The notes under the pieces: model-generated
What the model was told of the DNA's origin: nothing
What the model saw: the letters and a program-made list of their open reading frames with translations, nothing else
Databases searched by the model: none
Shown here: positions 10,616 through 22,560 of the stretch, in pieces
Layout of the letters: each line of letters opens with the position of its first letter
Numbering within the stretch: position 1 is the first letter of the stretch
Assembly: GCA_025716855.1 (NCBI GenBank)
Contig: JAIXMQ010000016.1
Location: 310,001 to 374,000 of the forward strand
DNA: 64,000 nt
Direction of reading: 5' to 3'
DNA from: Pilaira anomala
Taxonomy: Eukaryota > Mucoromycota > Mucoromycetes > Mucorales > Mucoraceae
Made by a program: the position numbers and the translations under genes

Positions 10616-11274
10616 ATGCCACCTATTACATACATTACGAGAACAGAAACTTTCTCGGCTGCACATAGATTACATTCAACTCAATTATCGGCAGAAGAAA
10701 ATAAAGTATTGTATGGTAAATGCAATCACCCTCATTTTCACGGACACAACTATAAAGGTACATATATGTAAATTCTTTCTCTCTTTCTCTCTCTCCTCAA
10801 CTCTGCAGTTGACTCATATAACACAAATCAGTCGAGATCACACTAAAAGGAGAAGTGAATCCGATTACAGGCATGGTTATGAACTTGGTTGATTTAAAGC
10901 AATGTATTCAACTTGCAGTGATGGATCCCCTGGATCACAGAAACTTGGTAAAAAAAAAACACAATAAAAAAAAAAGGGGGGGGGGAGGAGAAGGGAGAAA
11001 AACTTATTTGATGTTTTTTTTTATATAGGATTTAGATGTACCCTATTTCAGTAAAAAGCCAAGCACAACCGAGAATTTAGCGATATATATATGGTGGAAT
11101 TTTCAACATCATTTCTTACAGAATGAAGCATGGAGATCGAGTTCAGCTAGGTTATATAAAGTCAAGGTACATGAGACAGAACGTAATATTGTAGAGTATA
11201 TGGGGGAAGGAGATTTAGATGCTTCGGATCTTACGTTTACAGAGGCATTACTGTGTTTAAATGAATCGGTTTAA
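10616..11274 (+). CDS. 6-pyruvoyl-tetrahydropterin synthase
   Basis: Converts 7,8-dihydroneopterin triphosphate to 6-pyruvoyl-tetrahydropterin in tetrahydrobiopterin synthesis. Exons 10616-10757, 10832-10947, 11029-11274; 167 aa, near the family's usual 140-170. Zinc-binding histidines are in FSAAHRL and HFHGHNY, the catalytic Cys in LYGKCNHP, followed by [29 protein letters not shown] (catalytic Asp/His) and the substrate-binding Glu in [10 protein letters not shown]. All key residues are present. Intron 1 uses the second of two candidate acceptors (10830-10831); the upstream CAG at 10807 would shift the frame. Its promoter is short and contains a CT microsatellite (10561-10591). Confidence 0.93.
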
Positions 11275-11689
11275 ATAAAATAAAAAAACTTGTGTATACT
11301 TTTATGAGAAATAGATGCATACTGGAAGGGAAAAAAAAAATATATCCTTGATTCAGTTCTTTAATTATTATATATTGATATATAACTGTTGGCTAATTTA
11401 TGCTTTTAGAACCCAAGAGTCAATAACTGTTGTTATCAGCTTTTTTGTAATACGTACGTGCTGTGTTAGGTTATCTCCTTGATTTTTTTTTTTTTTTTTT
11501 TTTTTACCATTTATGATTATTTTACCACAACACGAACAAGATATTGGACGCGCGTGGCAAAAAAAAAAAAAAAAAAAAAAAGATTATCCCATTTCTATTT
11601 CAATATATATATATATATATATAAAACTTACTTTCGTCGTTACTATCTGTCACTTGCGGTTAAGAAAAAAGCCCAAGCTCAATAAAAAA
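11275..11689. other. 3' flank of PTPS gene
   Basis: AT-rich spacer with T and A homopolymers (near 11484-11505 and 11560-11580) and a TA repeat near 11602-11620. No gene is seen. Confidence 0.4.
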
Positions 11690-12350
11690 CACCGTCAATA
11701 TCTGGCGATCTAAACCTAGCATCGGCAATAAGCGTTCTTCCAGAGGAGGTCCAAGGCTTCACTAATCTTTTGACCGTAGCCAAAGGATGATGCATACCAG
11801 GCTTATTATCACACTCTTTAGTACATGGACCACTAAATAGTATCTAAACGAAGGAAACACTTGATTTGATAATCCGTGAGAGACTTAAATTCTTGTGCAA
11901 TTGAATGAGGTTTGCGTGAAGTCTCTCTCTCTCTCTCTCTCTAAGGTTTAGGAATACCCCTAAAACCTAGCCCACTGTGGTTCATCCGTTTCATCAATCA
12001 CCAAATATTTACTAGCTGTTAAACAGGTTACAGTGTATGTTCGTTGAATGTATCGAGTTGTCACTCTTATTCGATACAAAATGGATTCACTATCACGCTT
12101 CTTCAATTGACTTTAATTCAAAAGTATGCATACTACGCATGATATCATTAAATCTTTTTCCTGAGTGACATGTTGTACAATTTACTGAAAATCGATCGTA
12201 AGCCTATTTCCAGCATGTCGCCCCATACGTATTCTTTTATATCATCATGTTTTACAACTGTCATCACTGTAAGGAGAGAATTCCACATCAAATACTCAGG
12301 AAATGTTAAATTCGTCCATGAACTTAACGCGTTTTTAGCATTTTAAACAT
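11690..12350 (-). mobile_element. Decayed piggyBac-like transposase fragment
   Basis: On the minus strand, broken reading frames give protein pieces in order: a stretch near 12300-12150 (MMI.KNTYGATCWK.AYDRF-like), TRYIQRTYTVTCLTASKYLV with IDETDEPQWARF (about 12070-11960), and KPGMHHPLATVKRLVKPW followed by SGRTLIADARF (about 11800-11700). The last two resemble the catalytic part of piggyBac-type (DDE_Tnp_1_7) transposases, where a tPSKYlvIDE block precedes a LVxPWxxSGRtviADsxF block. Stops and frame changes separate them and a CT microsatellite (11923-11941) interrupts the region, so it is not functional. Family assignment is from remembered motif shape only. Confidence 0.45.
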
Positions 12351-12402
12351 TGATACTATTGATAATAATAACGTGAAGATGTGTTCCAAAGGTAAAAAAA
12401 AA

Positions 12403-14136
12403 AAACATAAAGTAATCCACAGGAGAACAATAGTTTGCATTCACTAAATGTAGCTTGGATTTTTCGGATTTATAACCTTCCTCTTCTTGAAGACCGTTAT
12501 CTACCAAGACAGGAGCCACCTTCACCATTGATTTCAACTCGATTGACAGTTTCTCCTTTGAAGCTAAGACGACGAGTAAATCTTAAGTCGTACTACTTCT
12601 GCTTCAATACCTCTCTTACCTCCCTTGTCCTTTATGAAACGTAAACTTACATAAACACGAACATTGACGTCGAGGTTGGGATTAACACGTAGCATTTTTT
12701 TAAATAAGATTAAAGATCAATGGGGAATAGACAGAACTGTATACACATATATCCATAAATAAATAACACCTGCCTACATGGATACGCTTAAGAGGACGTC
12801 CGTTTTTTTCTACATGAGTTTTTAAATAAACAATTACTTTCAGAACAAGATATGTAAAAAGCTTTAAGAATAAGACAAAAAAAGACACAAGTTTTATAGT
12901 TTAAAAATATATTTTTATTTAATATTAAGTATGTCAATTTTGGCTTCAAAGTAATATACTTTTACTGACAGGAGTAACCACGAGAAGGTAAAGACATATC
13001 TACTCCCAAAAAAAAAGCCCCCAGACCCCGAATGATACATCATTAAAATGTACCATATTGTTCTCCCACTCAACTCTCAAGCAACATAATAAAAGAAATA
13101 ATGACCTCTACTGACCAGGAAGTTCTAACGTTTTTTTTCCCAAGATACATAATTACACTTTCAGCCAAACATCCCGATTCAACCCCCCGGGAAGTATCAT
13201 CAGTAGATTGGAAAGAGACGCAGAGGACACAACCACCAATTAATAATTACCCTCAGACCCCAAGATGAGAAGCATCTGTACGACCCACAGAAGATGTATT
13301 AGAATGCATCACCCACTCATATCCCAAGCTACTACCCTACACTCGTAAGAATGTAAGATGCGTACTCTCACGTTAGGCTTCCCTTCAGTCCCACATCTCA
13401 AAAAAAAAGATACGTAACTACAACAACAACTGAACTACACTGAAAGAAGAGTTTCGTCAGCAAAATGTATTAAAATGCATCTTTTTTTTTTTTTTACTTA
13501 CGGCAGAATTCAAGATATTATAATATAAAAAGTATCAATTTTTTTAAAATGTGAACAGAGGTAAAGAAAGAGTAAGTGGTGGGAACCTATCGTTTTATAT
13601 TTTTTTTTTTAGCTCCATAAATTAAGCCAATAAGAAAGCATAGAAACCCGTAGAAGAAAATGAGTCATCCAATCATATCTTAACATTGCCTAAAAAGGTG
13701 TTTTATTTGCATTTAACAAGTATTGGGAAAATATAGACATGAATTTATGTTTAATCAACAGGTGTAAAATAAGAAACACAAGACAATATAAAAACTTTTG
13801 AAAAAAACATACCTTTAAAATTAGATATAAGTTTTAGTTGTTTTGTTTGGAAAAAGTAAAAAAAAAGTAGATATTGTTTATATTTATGATGCAATCCAAT
13901 AAAAAAAATGTGGTCACTACATACTATCTTGACGATGAAAATGTCATGATATAGTTTTCTATGTAAAAGTACATCATTATTGTAAGTAATTTGTAATGGG
14001 AAAATACATAGGTACATCTTCCTATGTATGCATTTTTTTTTTTTATTTGAAAAAGAATCCAACATGATTTCCTGTGTACAATAAAACTTTTTTTTTTTTA
14101 AAATTATTCTGGCAAAAAGAGCTTTAATATTGCTGT
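12403..14136 (+). repeat. Copy 1 of a 1.75-kb dispersed repeat (inverted partner at 59575-61352)
   Basis: This stretch reappears, inverted, 45 kb away. Shared landmarks include the block around 12430-12620, the block around 12760-12880, a G/C-richer internal part (13010-13400) and the block 13750-14136. Similarity starts at AAACATAAAGTAATCCAC and ends at AATATTGCTGT; the flanks then diverge abruptly. The copies differ by scattered substitutions and homopolymer length. No long conserved gene is present: the 132-residue open stretch at 13751-14149 (minus) differs between copies without regard to codon position. I see no terminal inverted repeats or LTRs, so it is best called a non-autonomous dispersed element. 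Confidence 0.8.
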
Positions 14137-15080
14137 TCCAGACAGACATTTTAGCCGATTATCTGTATATGTATATTCTATAACAGGAGACAAACGCATA
14201 TATCCTTTGAAGAAACAATGGTTTTATTAAAAGTTATAGGCCAAAATTTCTTCATGAATAACACATTTTTTACCAAATTTCATAAATTTTTTAACGAAAA
14301 AAAAAAAAAAAAAGAAGTCAACGATTGCGAGTACCGTGGTATATTTGTTTAAACACTATGTATTGTGCTATGATAACCCGTTGATAATAGATATAGTAAT
14401 GGACAAAATATGACAAAGAGAAAAAAAAAAATACCTATTCCAGTTGAAAGATACAAAAGTAGGAATATGTACTATGAATATTTAAATATTGCAATGATAG
14501 AGATATACTATAAGTATAGTAGTATATGTTGGCGTAGAACTCATCAATATTGTTTAAAAATCCCATATAGTAGCTAACTTAATTTTTGAATCGCATATGA
14601 GTAGCATATGTAGCTCATTACATATACTGGTAAGTACAAATAAAAAAGGAGAGTGTTATTAATATAAATCTTTATTAGACATTAAATACAAAGATGACAC
14701 TATGGTTCAAACTTCCATGATGTGAAAAATAAACTGTCGAACTTATCAAATTTTATTTGTTTATATTAAAAGATATTATAGTCATTACTCTTTACATTTT
14801 CAATGTATGAGCCAGATCTTCGGGCCCTTTCCTCATTTTCTCAAAACAAATGAAAAGACAGTCTATCAAAAGTAAACAGAATTATAATAAGATACATTTA
14901 ATAAGATGAATTTAATAAGAGATACATTCAATAAGAGTTGAGTACTTAATAATATATTTGCATTAATATACTTGCATTAGGTGACGAGAATAAAAATAAA
15001 GGAGCTACCTATATAATTAGCCATTCTTTTTTATTATTATTATTATTATTATTAACTCTTTTTGTTTCTTTATCAGAATA
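14137..15080. other. Intergenic, upstream of secreted Cys-rich gene
   Basis: AT-rich, with an A15-class run near 14297-14313. The proximal promoter of the next gene carries a TATATAATTAG stretch and an ATT trinucleotide run (about 15010-15055). No gene is visible. Confidence 0.4.
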
Positions 15081-15380
15081 ATGAAAGGATACTATTTAAT
15101 TGCAGCTTCATTTTGCTTATTACAAGCTATCTATGCAGATCTCTTACCGGGTCCTTTCGAATGTGAAAAGGATGTCAAAAACTTATGCCAACAGTTTTTG
15201 GATAATGGCGGATTAACATGTCATTACAATGAACAAATTATTTGCTACCACGAGAATCAAGAAGCAAATGATAAAGATTACTGCGATCCAAAAGCTACAT
15301 ACAGCTGCAGAACATTTATCTCAACTTATGGTTATCTTTGTGATGCTCAAAATTGTGTTATGTCTCACTATAAAAAATAA
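15081..15380 (+). CDS. Small secreted cysteine-rich protein
   Basis: Single-exon, 99 aa. An N-terminal signal peptide is clear (MKGYYLIAASFCLLQAIYA, cleavage likely after Ala19). The mature ~80 residues hold eight cysteines in FECEKD, LCQQF, LTCHY, IICYH, DYCDP, SCRTF, LCDAQ and NCVMS, an even number compatible with four disulfides. I do not recognise a family; size and Cys content are those of fungal secreted effector-like or antimicrobial-like proteins, but no function can be assigned. It sits alone in a 7-kb gene-poor stretch, a common setting for such genes. Confidence 0.75.
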   Translation: MKGYYLIAASFCLLQAIYADLLPGPFECEKDVKNLCQQFLDNGGLTCHYNEQIICYHENQEANDKDYCDPKATYSCRTFISTYGYLCDAQNCVMSHYKK

Positions 15381-17664
15381 ATGTTTCATTATTATTTATT
15401 ATTAAACTACTTTTTAAAAATATTTTAAAATAAACTAAAGGTATATACATTTATTTATATCATAAAATTAAATTTTTTTTACAAATAAGAAAAGGGGTAG
15501 AGTCTACTGAAGCGAAACGAAAATGAACGTGATTAATACAGACCAATTAATACAAAAAGTTATATATTCTTCTCGAAAACCAGTTCTTGATTAAATTCGA
15601 TTGACATATTATATAATCTCTGTAATAAAAAATAATTAAATTCACATTTGCAAAGATATATAACTATACAAAATTCTTTTAAAATCTCCCTTGTTACTTA
15701 AATCAAAGAGTATATTAATATGTTCTCTCATGTGTCTTTTCTCACAACAATTTTCTCTTCTCACATGAATTTGTAAGATTAATGTAATGCTAAAGATTAA
15801 TTGATCTTATCTTCTCTGCACCTGATATATATTCAAGAACTAGCAAGCTTCATAAAAAAATCGCATGCTCAGTTTATAATAAATATTATCGCTTAATATA
15901 AGTCATAAGATCTACTGAATTTGTTTATACTTAATTACCTTTTTTATGTTCCATGATTGTAGAAGCCTCCTCTAATTTAAAAAAGCTAATTTCAAAAAAT
16001 ATACTAACCATTAATTGTCTCAGCTTTTATTGAATGTATCATAAAAAAAAGAGAGAATGTGAAAACGGTAATTAGTTGGTATGACGGTATATGGTATACA
16101 AATGTTTCTTTAAGGAGGCTGTGTTTGCGTAAAACACCAAACAGGAAATTAGTTTTATATTGCTTGCATGAAGTTGTATGAGCACTGAAATATTTAAAAT
16201 CATACCTTTGAGCTACCAAAAACTTTATAATCATTTGAATGATGTAATTTATATCCATATAGAATGAACAATATAGCTATACACAATATATTGTTTCTTT
16301 GCCACTTCACATATATACGTTGCTGTGATTAGTATTACCTAAAATACTGTTAACAGTTTATAATGCATTTATAAAAAAAAATATTTAAACGCATTGTTTG
16401 CATGCATGTTTAACCCAGATACACAGTAACGCGTCTTGGGAAGACTGTGCATATGTGTACTTGATCAAAAATTTGTGCTACGTGATGGAAAATTTTAAAA
16501 AGGCTCAATTTTCACCCTGAAAATATATTCTCTCATCTAGGCACCAACTACAGTCTTTAAAATAATGTAGCTTCATAAAAGAGAGCCTCAAGTAAAGTCG
16601 AATACATCTATAAAAAAAAAAGATAACATCAGACACTACGAATAGTGCTAAACTTTTCAAACTATGGGAAATGGGGCATGGAAAACTATGTAAGCAGTAG
16701 CATAAACACTTGCAATATCCGTGTGAAGCTTATAGGTTGCACACAATTCTCAATTTGTTTTTCTAGAGAGAAAATCAAATGTCCCTGATTTTACACTTCC
16801 TTGTATTATGGGCCGAGATCCGAAAAAGTAACCAACAAACTACTACGATTCATGTGGTTTTGACTCTATTGCCTTTTATTTATTTACTGGTTCTATTTAC
16901 CTAACTAAACTCTCATATTTCTTGATAAAAAATAATAAAAAATAAACAGATTAAAATGCTCCAAAGTTTTTTCTGAAATACGATAATTAGTATAAACAGT
17001 AACGGCAGCCGGATTATAATTTAAGATTTTCCATGGTTACACGTATCCTGCAACAATACATATTAAGTTACATTTTTGCCTTTGAATGGCATTATGTAGT
17101 GTAATAGTACTGTCTTACACTGTTATAAACACATTTGTTATATGATCGTTACAGTTGGTAGTCTTATGACTATATTACTTTTTCTGCCCAAATTATGGGT
17201 TATTATTTCCCAAGCTTGTCTTTGAGTGTTTATACTTCATAAGAAGAGAAAAATAGAATTATGCGTCTCGTGCCAATCGATTGGTTTTTGATACATACCA
17301 TCTTAAATTTGTAATACATTAAATACATCTCTCAAATTAGATATTATCTACGAATAAATTTCCACAGAAAAGATCTGTACCAATCGAAGACATTGATGTA
17401 TGTAATTGTCTTTGGTTGTGATCGATGTTACACTAAATCCTTAAATATACACGCGCATAAGTTGGTTCACTTGTCTATGTACGTGTAGCTTTACAATTTC
17501 TGTATGATTTAACTCAAAATAAACCATAATGTGTGTGTAAAAGCAAAAGCAACGAAATATATAATAGTTTAATCATAAAAGCTTATGCTTTATTGTTATT
17601 TTACCCAAAAAAATATCGAGATTTAGATATAAAGCCAAAAGTAGCAAAATATAACAGAGTAAAT

Positions 17665-17705
<41 letters not shown>

Positions 17706-18229
17706 ATCTATTTAGGAACTCTTGTAATTTACATACAAAAAAATGTCTCAAGGAACGTAATTGTATCTCCAAGTGTGAGAATGTCAGTGCATGTTACATT
17801 TCGATCACAGTCTATATTTGCAAGGTTCGTCTACAGACCGTCTTTATTGACGGCCCTTTTTGTAAGAGGTTTTTGTTTTTATAAGCATTTACCAAAATAG
17901 ACTGACATAAAAAAAAAAAAAAAAAAGGAGGAACTGTATGACTACATATTTTGAGTGTCTGTGTCATGATCCATTTTATCAAATGATTCCACTAAACACA
18001 AGTATTCCATGTATTCAATGAATGTAATACACATGTCGTTGGGAAAAACAAATAAACTTCATATTTCAGATACTTACTACTACTCACAACAAGGCTTCTT
18101 TGAATTTGTGGGTAAAAGTAATGGTCGTTTTTCTAGGTGAAACAAGCAAGAAAAATTAATATAAATATCAGATCAAAGAGTCCAGTTTTCAAATCTTTAT
18201 CTAACAATCTTCAGATAACAACTACTAAT
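15381..18229. other. Gene-poor intergenic region
   Basis: About 2.8 kb, AT-rich, with a T32-class homopolymer at about 17670-17702 and an A18 run near 17910-17928. I see no gene or repeat with a partner elsewhere in the window. A TATA-like element (AATATAAATATC, about 18155) lies some 75 bp before the HsbA-like start. Confidence 0.4.
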
Positions 18230-18915
18230 ATGCGTGCCTTCTCTACTCTCTTCATTGCTGCTGCCTTTGCTCTCTCTGGTAAGTAAAAAGCTTTAAATGC
18301 TTTACATGTAACTGAATGTTCATAAAAATTCTTAATAGCCAACGCTGCCACTATCCAAAAGCGTGATATTTCCAGTACTGTTCAACTTTGTATCGATGAT
18401 ATCAACGCTGTTGGTGTTAAGCTCGATATTGTTTCTACTGCTGTAAGTTTTTTTTTATGACTTGTGTTGGCCTGTATTAATATTTTATATAAACATAGGT
18501 TAATAGTTTCACCTCCGCTGCTGGTTACAATGGTGCCACTGCCATTCACAACTTAGAACAAGATCTCGAGAAAGCACTCAAGAAAGCCGGTGTTGACTGT
18601 TGTGTTGATACTCACGCTGTTACTCTTGAAGAAGCTGATGGCGTTCTCTCTACTGTTGGTGGTCTTATCCCTCGAATCACTGGCACTTTAACTGCTATCA
18701 CAACCAAGAAGCCTCAATTTGATGCCATTCTCTTAGCCACTACCATTGTTAAGAACGATGTCAAGAACTTGGATACTCAAACTCGTGCCTTGAATACTTG
18801 TTTGATTAACAAGACTCCTACTAGTCCCCCCGCTTACTTGGAAGCTGCTAATGCCGCTGCTGCTCAAATCAATGCCGCTTTTGCTTCTGCCAAGGCTGCC
18901 TATGGCATTGCTTAA
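18230..18915 (+). CDS. HsbA-like secreted surface-binding protein
   Basis: Exons 18230-18278, 18339-18442, 18499-18915; 189 aa. Signal peptide MRAFSTLFIAAAFALSANA is followed by a KR site. The rest is the helical HsbA / cell-wall galactomannoprotein domain: VQLCIDDINAVGVKLDIVST, YNGATAIHNLEQDLEKALKK, GVDCCVDTHAVTLEEADGVL and a C-terminal Ala-rich helix. HsbA of Aspergillus binds hydrophobic surfaces and recruits cutinase-like enzymes; in other fungi the family is cell-wall associated. Codon use is strongly biased to C-ending codons, as in the eL19 and PGI genes, suggesting high expression. All introns are short and cleanly GT-AG. Confidence 0.9.
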
Positions 18916-19546
18916 ATACTTTTGTCAAACAGTCTCTAATTGACTTTTTTTTTTTTTTAAATCAAAAAAAAGATACACATCTAAATTATTAACTATCGAA
19001 TAAATAAATTATTTTATTATTTTATAACACCACATATTTTAGTATATAATTTTTGTAATAGGTAGTATCTAATTAAAGCACGTCTTTCTTTTTGTTAAAT
19101 GGAACAGTCTACATGGCTTTATGAATAAAATAAAGGTGTTATCTAGTTTAAAGTAAAAAAAAAAAAAATTGATACCTTTGTTTTTGAAAGATAATTTAAT
19201 AATAATAAAAAAAATGTTAATAATAAAAGTGTGAAAGGGAGGAGCGAGAGAAAGAAAATATGTATTTGTACAGAAAATCGAGAAAAGAAAAACCGCGAAA
19301 CTAAAAAGGACTAGAAACATGGGAGCCTAATAAATGAGCAGAGTTTGATATGTGTGTGTGTGTGTCTATATATATATAAAAAGATGGATTTCTTTTTTGG
19401 TTTGAGGGATATTGCATATAGTGAGTTAATAATTCAAGATAAGTTAAAATAAGTTAGAATAAGTTATAGGGGGCATAAGAGTTTTTTTTTTGTTTTGTTT
19501 TGTTCTTTTTTGTTTTCTAGTGATTTAGTTTAAAGTATAGTTTTTG
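18916..19546. other. Intergenic region between convergent HsbA-like and Myb genes
   Basis: About 630 bp of 3' flanks with T12 and A13 runs and a GT/TA microsatellite (about 19350-19376). No gene is seen. Confidence 0.4.
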
Positions 19547-21104
19547 TTAATTGAAATCATAATTATGCTGTTGTTGGTAATCATTTAGCGACCAATCTGT
19601 CGATAAAAAAAAATCTTCTTCCTTCAAAAAGTCTACTACCGGAGCAGGTGGAGGAGGCGGAGGAGCAGCATTCGATTGATGAAGCTGGGTATCAAAATCA
19701 TCTACAATAAAGAATGAAGGCACTTGTTGCTGATGCGCTTTTTTCAGTTGTTGTTGCTGTTGTTGTTGTCGTTGCTGATGATGTTGCTGTATTTCTACTT
19801 CATCTACATCATCTTCATCGGATGAAATATAGCTTTGTGAAGACGCATCGTCTGCTGCATCATTCATTTTTCGCTTTTGTTCTGATCTTTGCTGACGGTC
19901 TTCCTTGTATTTTATTTGCATCCAACGTGTACGGCATTGCCTCTAAATTGATAAAATTTGAGTAAGAAAAGACGCAGAGATTTCAAATAACTGCTTGTTT
20001 CTACCTGAGTTCTACCAGGAATCGTTTCGGCAATTCGTATCCAGCAACGACCGAAATCGTTGACACCCATCCTTAATAAAGCATCTTCTTCTAAGCCCCA
20101 TTTTCCTTTACGTACGTAAGGGTCTAGTGCTTCTGTCCATCTTGCTTGACATTGAATACCTGTTCTATTAGGTATTCTTTCGGCAATCTTATTCCAAGGA
20201 ATAGGTTGAATTCGTCCTTCGGGATCAGTGACATTTGCATATTCTAATACAGAATAACGTAATATAGCATCTTCATTTTCTGTCCATCGCCCTTTATGAA
20301 TATTCGGACTATACATAAAAAAAAATTTAGTTACATAATTTATATGTTTTTATATTCATATATTTACTTTAATGCACCCAACCATCTTGTAGAACACTGC
20401 ATCGGGGTTCTGTTTGGTACATGTGAAGCGATTAAAGACCATTTATGTGGCCCATGCACTTGAACAGCTTGACGTAATAGCTCATCCTCTTCCAGTGTCC
20501 AACGGGAGTAAGTAGAGGGTCTTTTATTACGTTTAACAGAATGACTTCTAGTAGTTGTCACAATAGGTGACATAAAAGGAGTATAAGGTGCCCATCGAGG
20601 TACATCATAACCTCCGAGTGAATAACGTCGTTTACTAGGTGACATCTATAAGCGGTATTAGCTTTGACATTATTTTGTTTTGATTTTTCATTGACATATT
20701 TACCATATAAGGAGAGGGACATGCAGATAACCCACCACAATAATCTGACAGAGGTGTCTAAACATACAAACATTATTCGAATTTTTTTTTTCGGAAGATA
20801 AATTTTTTTGCTATTTACTGTGAAAGTACCTGAACAACACCTTCTACTTTAAGAACAGGCTGTACAAGTCCTGCCATCATTTCTTGATTTGTGTATGCCT
20901 ATGGATATATGTGTTAGTCCCGTTTATAGATATATCTAGATTTGATCTCGAGAGTATTGAAGGTATAAATTAGGTACCTGTTGCATATTCATTTCATGTT
21001 GATAGTTCTTTTACAAAAAAAAAGGGGGGTGGTTAGTTTTTTGATATAAAACGAGATTGTTATATTACTTCTGTATTATCCCAACAATCGTCAAACAGAT
21101 CCAT
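19547..21104 (-). CDS. R1R2R3 Myb-type DNA-binding protein with poly-Q
   Basis: Seven exons (transcript order): 21104-21069, 21007-20978, 20898-20830, 20757-20704, 20645-20368, 20308-20005, 19942-19547; 388 aa. Three tandem SANT/Myb repeats occupy about residues 110-265: RWTLEEDELLRQAVQVHG..KWSLIASHVPNRTPMQCSTRW, GRWTENEDAILRYSV...WNKIAERIPNRTGIQCQARW and GKWGLEEDALLRMGV...WIRIAETIPGRTQRQCRTRW, each with the three spaced aromatic residues. The second repeat has a 12-residue insertion. A basic RSEQKRK stretch and an acidic SDEDDVDEVE stretch follow, then poly-Q and poly-P, typical of an activation region. It is probably a transcription factor; the target is unknown. The short 5' exons carry no recognised domain and are the least certain part. 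Confidence 0.82.
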
Positions 21105-22560
21105 TATATGTGTTTTTTTTTTAAAAAAAAAGAGAGAGAGAGAAAAAATAGAAGTGGAAAGAAAAAGTAGTCGTTAAGAGAAGAAGAGAAGATAGTGAGA
21201 AATGAAGGAATAAAAAAAAAACACATTGTTATGTACAAATTTGTTTTATTTCCGTGACAGAAATATGCATTTCTCGATCTCGAAACGCTGAACGGATATA
21301 ATTTCATCCTTACTGTTATTGAGGCTAAAGACATATAAAAACGTTTTTTCTAAATCAAAAAGTCAATTCAGAGAAACATAACGTTGTTTTAAAGCATATC
21401 TAACAAATATCGTGCAATATCTGCACGGAATAATGATTATCAGAGTCATACCATAAGGTTATTTTCAATGAATCTAAACAGGAGAATTTTAACCTGTATG
21501 ATGATGACATTATTTTGGTAATAGTTAATCGATTGAGTACATTTTTAGACCTTTAAAGTGAAATAGGTCTTTCAAAACTATACTACGGTAAAAGCTTGTT
21601 TTTATTTTATGCTTTTTCATACAGAAAGGAAACTAATACCTACTATGTCTCCATTGCCTTGAATATCAGTGGTCTTACTTCTCGAGGAATTTACAACCAA
21701 TTTCTTGAGTGCATAAACTAAAAAACAGATTTTTAATACTAAACACAAGTGGAGAAACGAAGCGGCTTTTAAGCAAGGTTACAGATAAGGTCTTACGAGA
21801 ACAATAATCGAAGAAGATTTCCCTAGAGACTATTATAAAAGTGATATCAGGAGAACACACTAAGCATAAGATACATAGAATTAAATCAGTTCAGCCATTC
21901 CAGAAAGAAAACATTCACAGGCTTTCTGATTTTACACTTATCAACAGAAGAACTTGACTTCCAAAACTTTGCTTTTACTTAAATTTAGGCGGGCCGGGGG
22001 TACATAGTAGAATTGGCGTCAATCCTCGGACCACGGTCCCCAAAACATAACCCTATAGTCCCTGAAGAAACTCGTTTTATAAATTCACCATCTGTTCTCG
22101 TCAACACTATATATTGTGTTTTTGATTCATCAAAACCGTTCTTGCCTTGTAATTAACAAAAAGGGAAAATGTCTACAAAAGGCCTATCTTGATCTATTTA
22201 TGAAGATAACAGCTGAGGATTTTGAAACGAACTTTAGTTTGTTAATGATATTGACGTTTCCATATTACAAGTTCGTGTTTAATGAACAATAACCATATTA
22301 TAGGTGATGTCGAACAGATTCATGTTTAATAACATGTATTTGCCATGATGAAAAATAGAGGTCCTGAAACATTACTCTTATAGAGTAACATGTTGACACA
22401 ACTTGATCTTATCTGATTTCAAATACATTTTAATAATTAGAAAAAAGGAATTAATGAGGGTGGCGAGAATAGTAATAGAGTGAGGGGAAGAAGAAGGAAG
22501 AATATTAGGAATTAGAATTTAAATAGTTTACAAAACACCCTGTATGCAATAAAATATTAG
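21105..22560. other. Intergenic region between Myb and PI4K genes
   Basis: About 1.45 kb, AT-rich except a more GC-rich patch at about 21988-22050. No gene or repeat partner recognised. Confidence 0.4.

Noticed and set aside
13751..14149. 132-residue minus-strand open frame in repeat copy 1
   Set aside because: The matching stretch in copy 2 has amino-acid changes at the rate of nucleotide changes and differing homopolymers, so there is no sign of coding selection.
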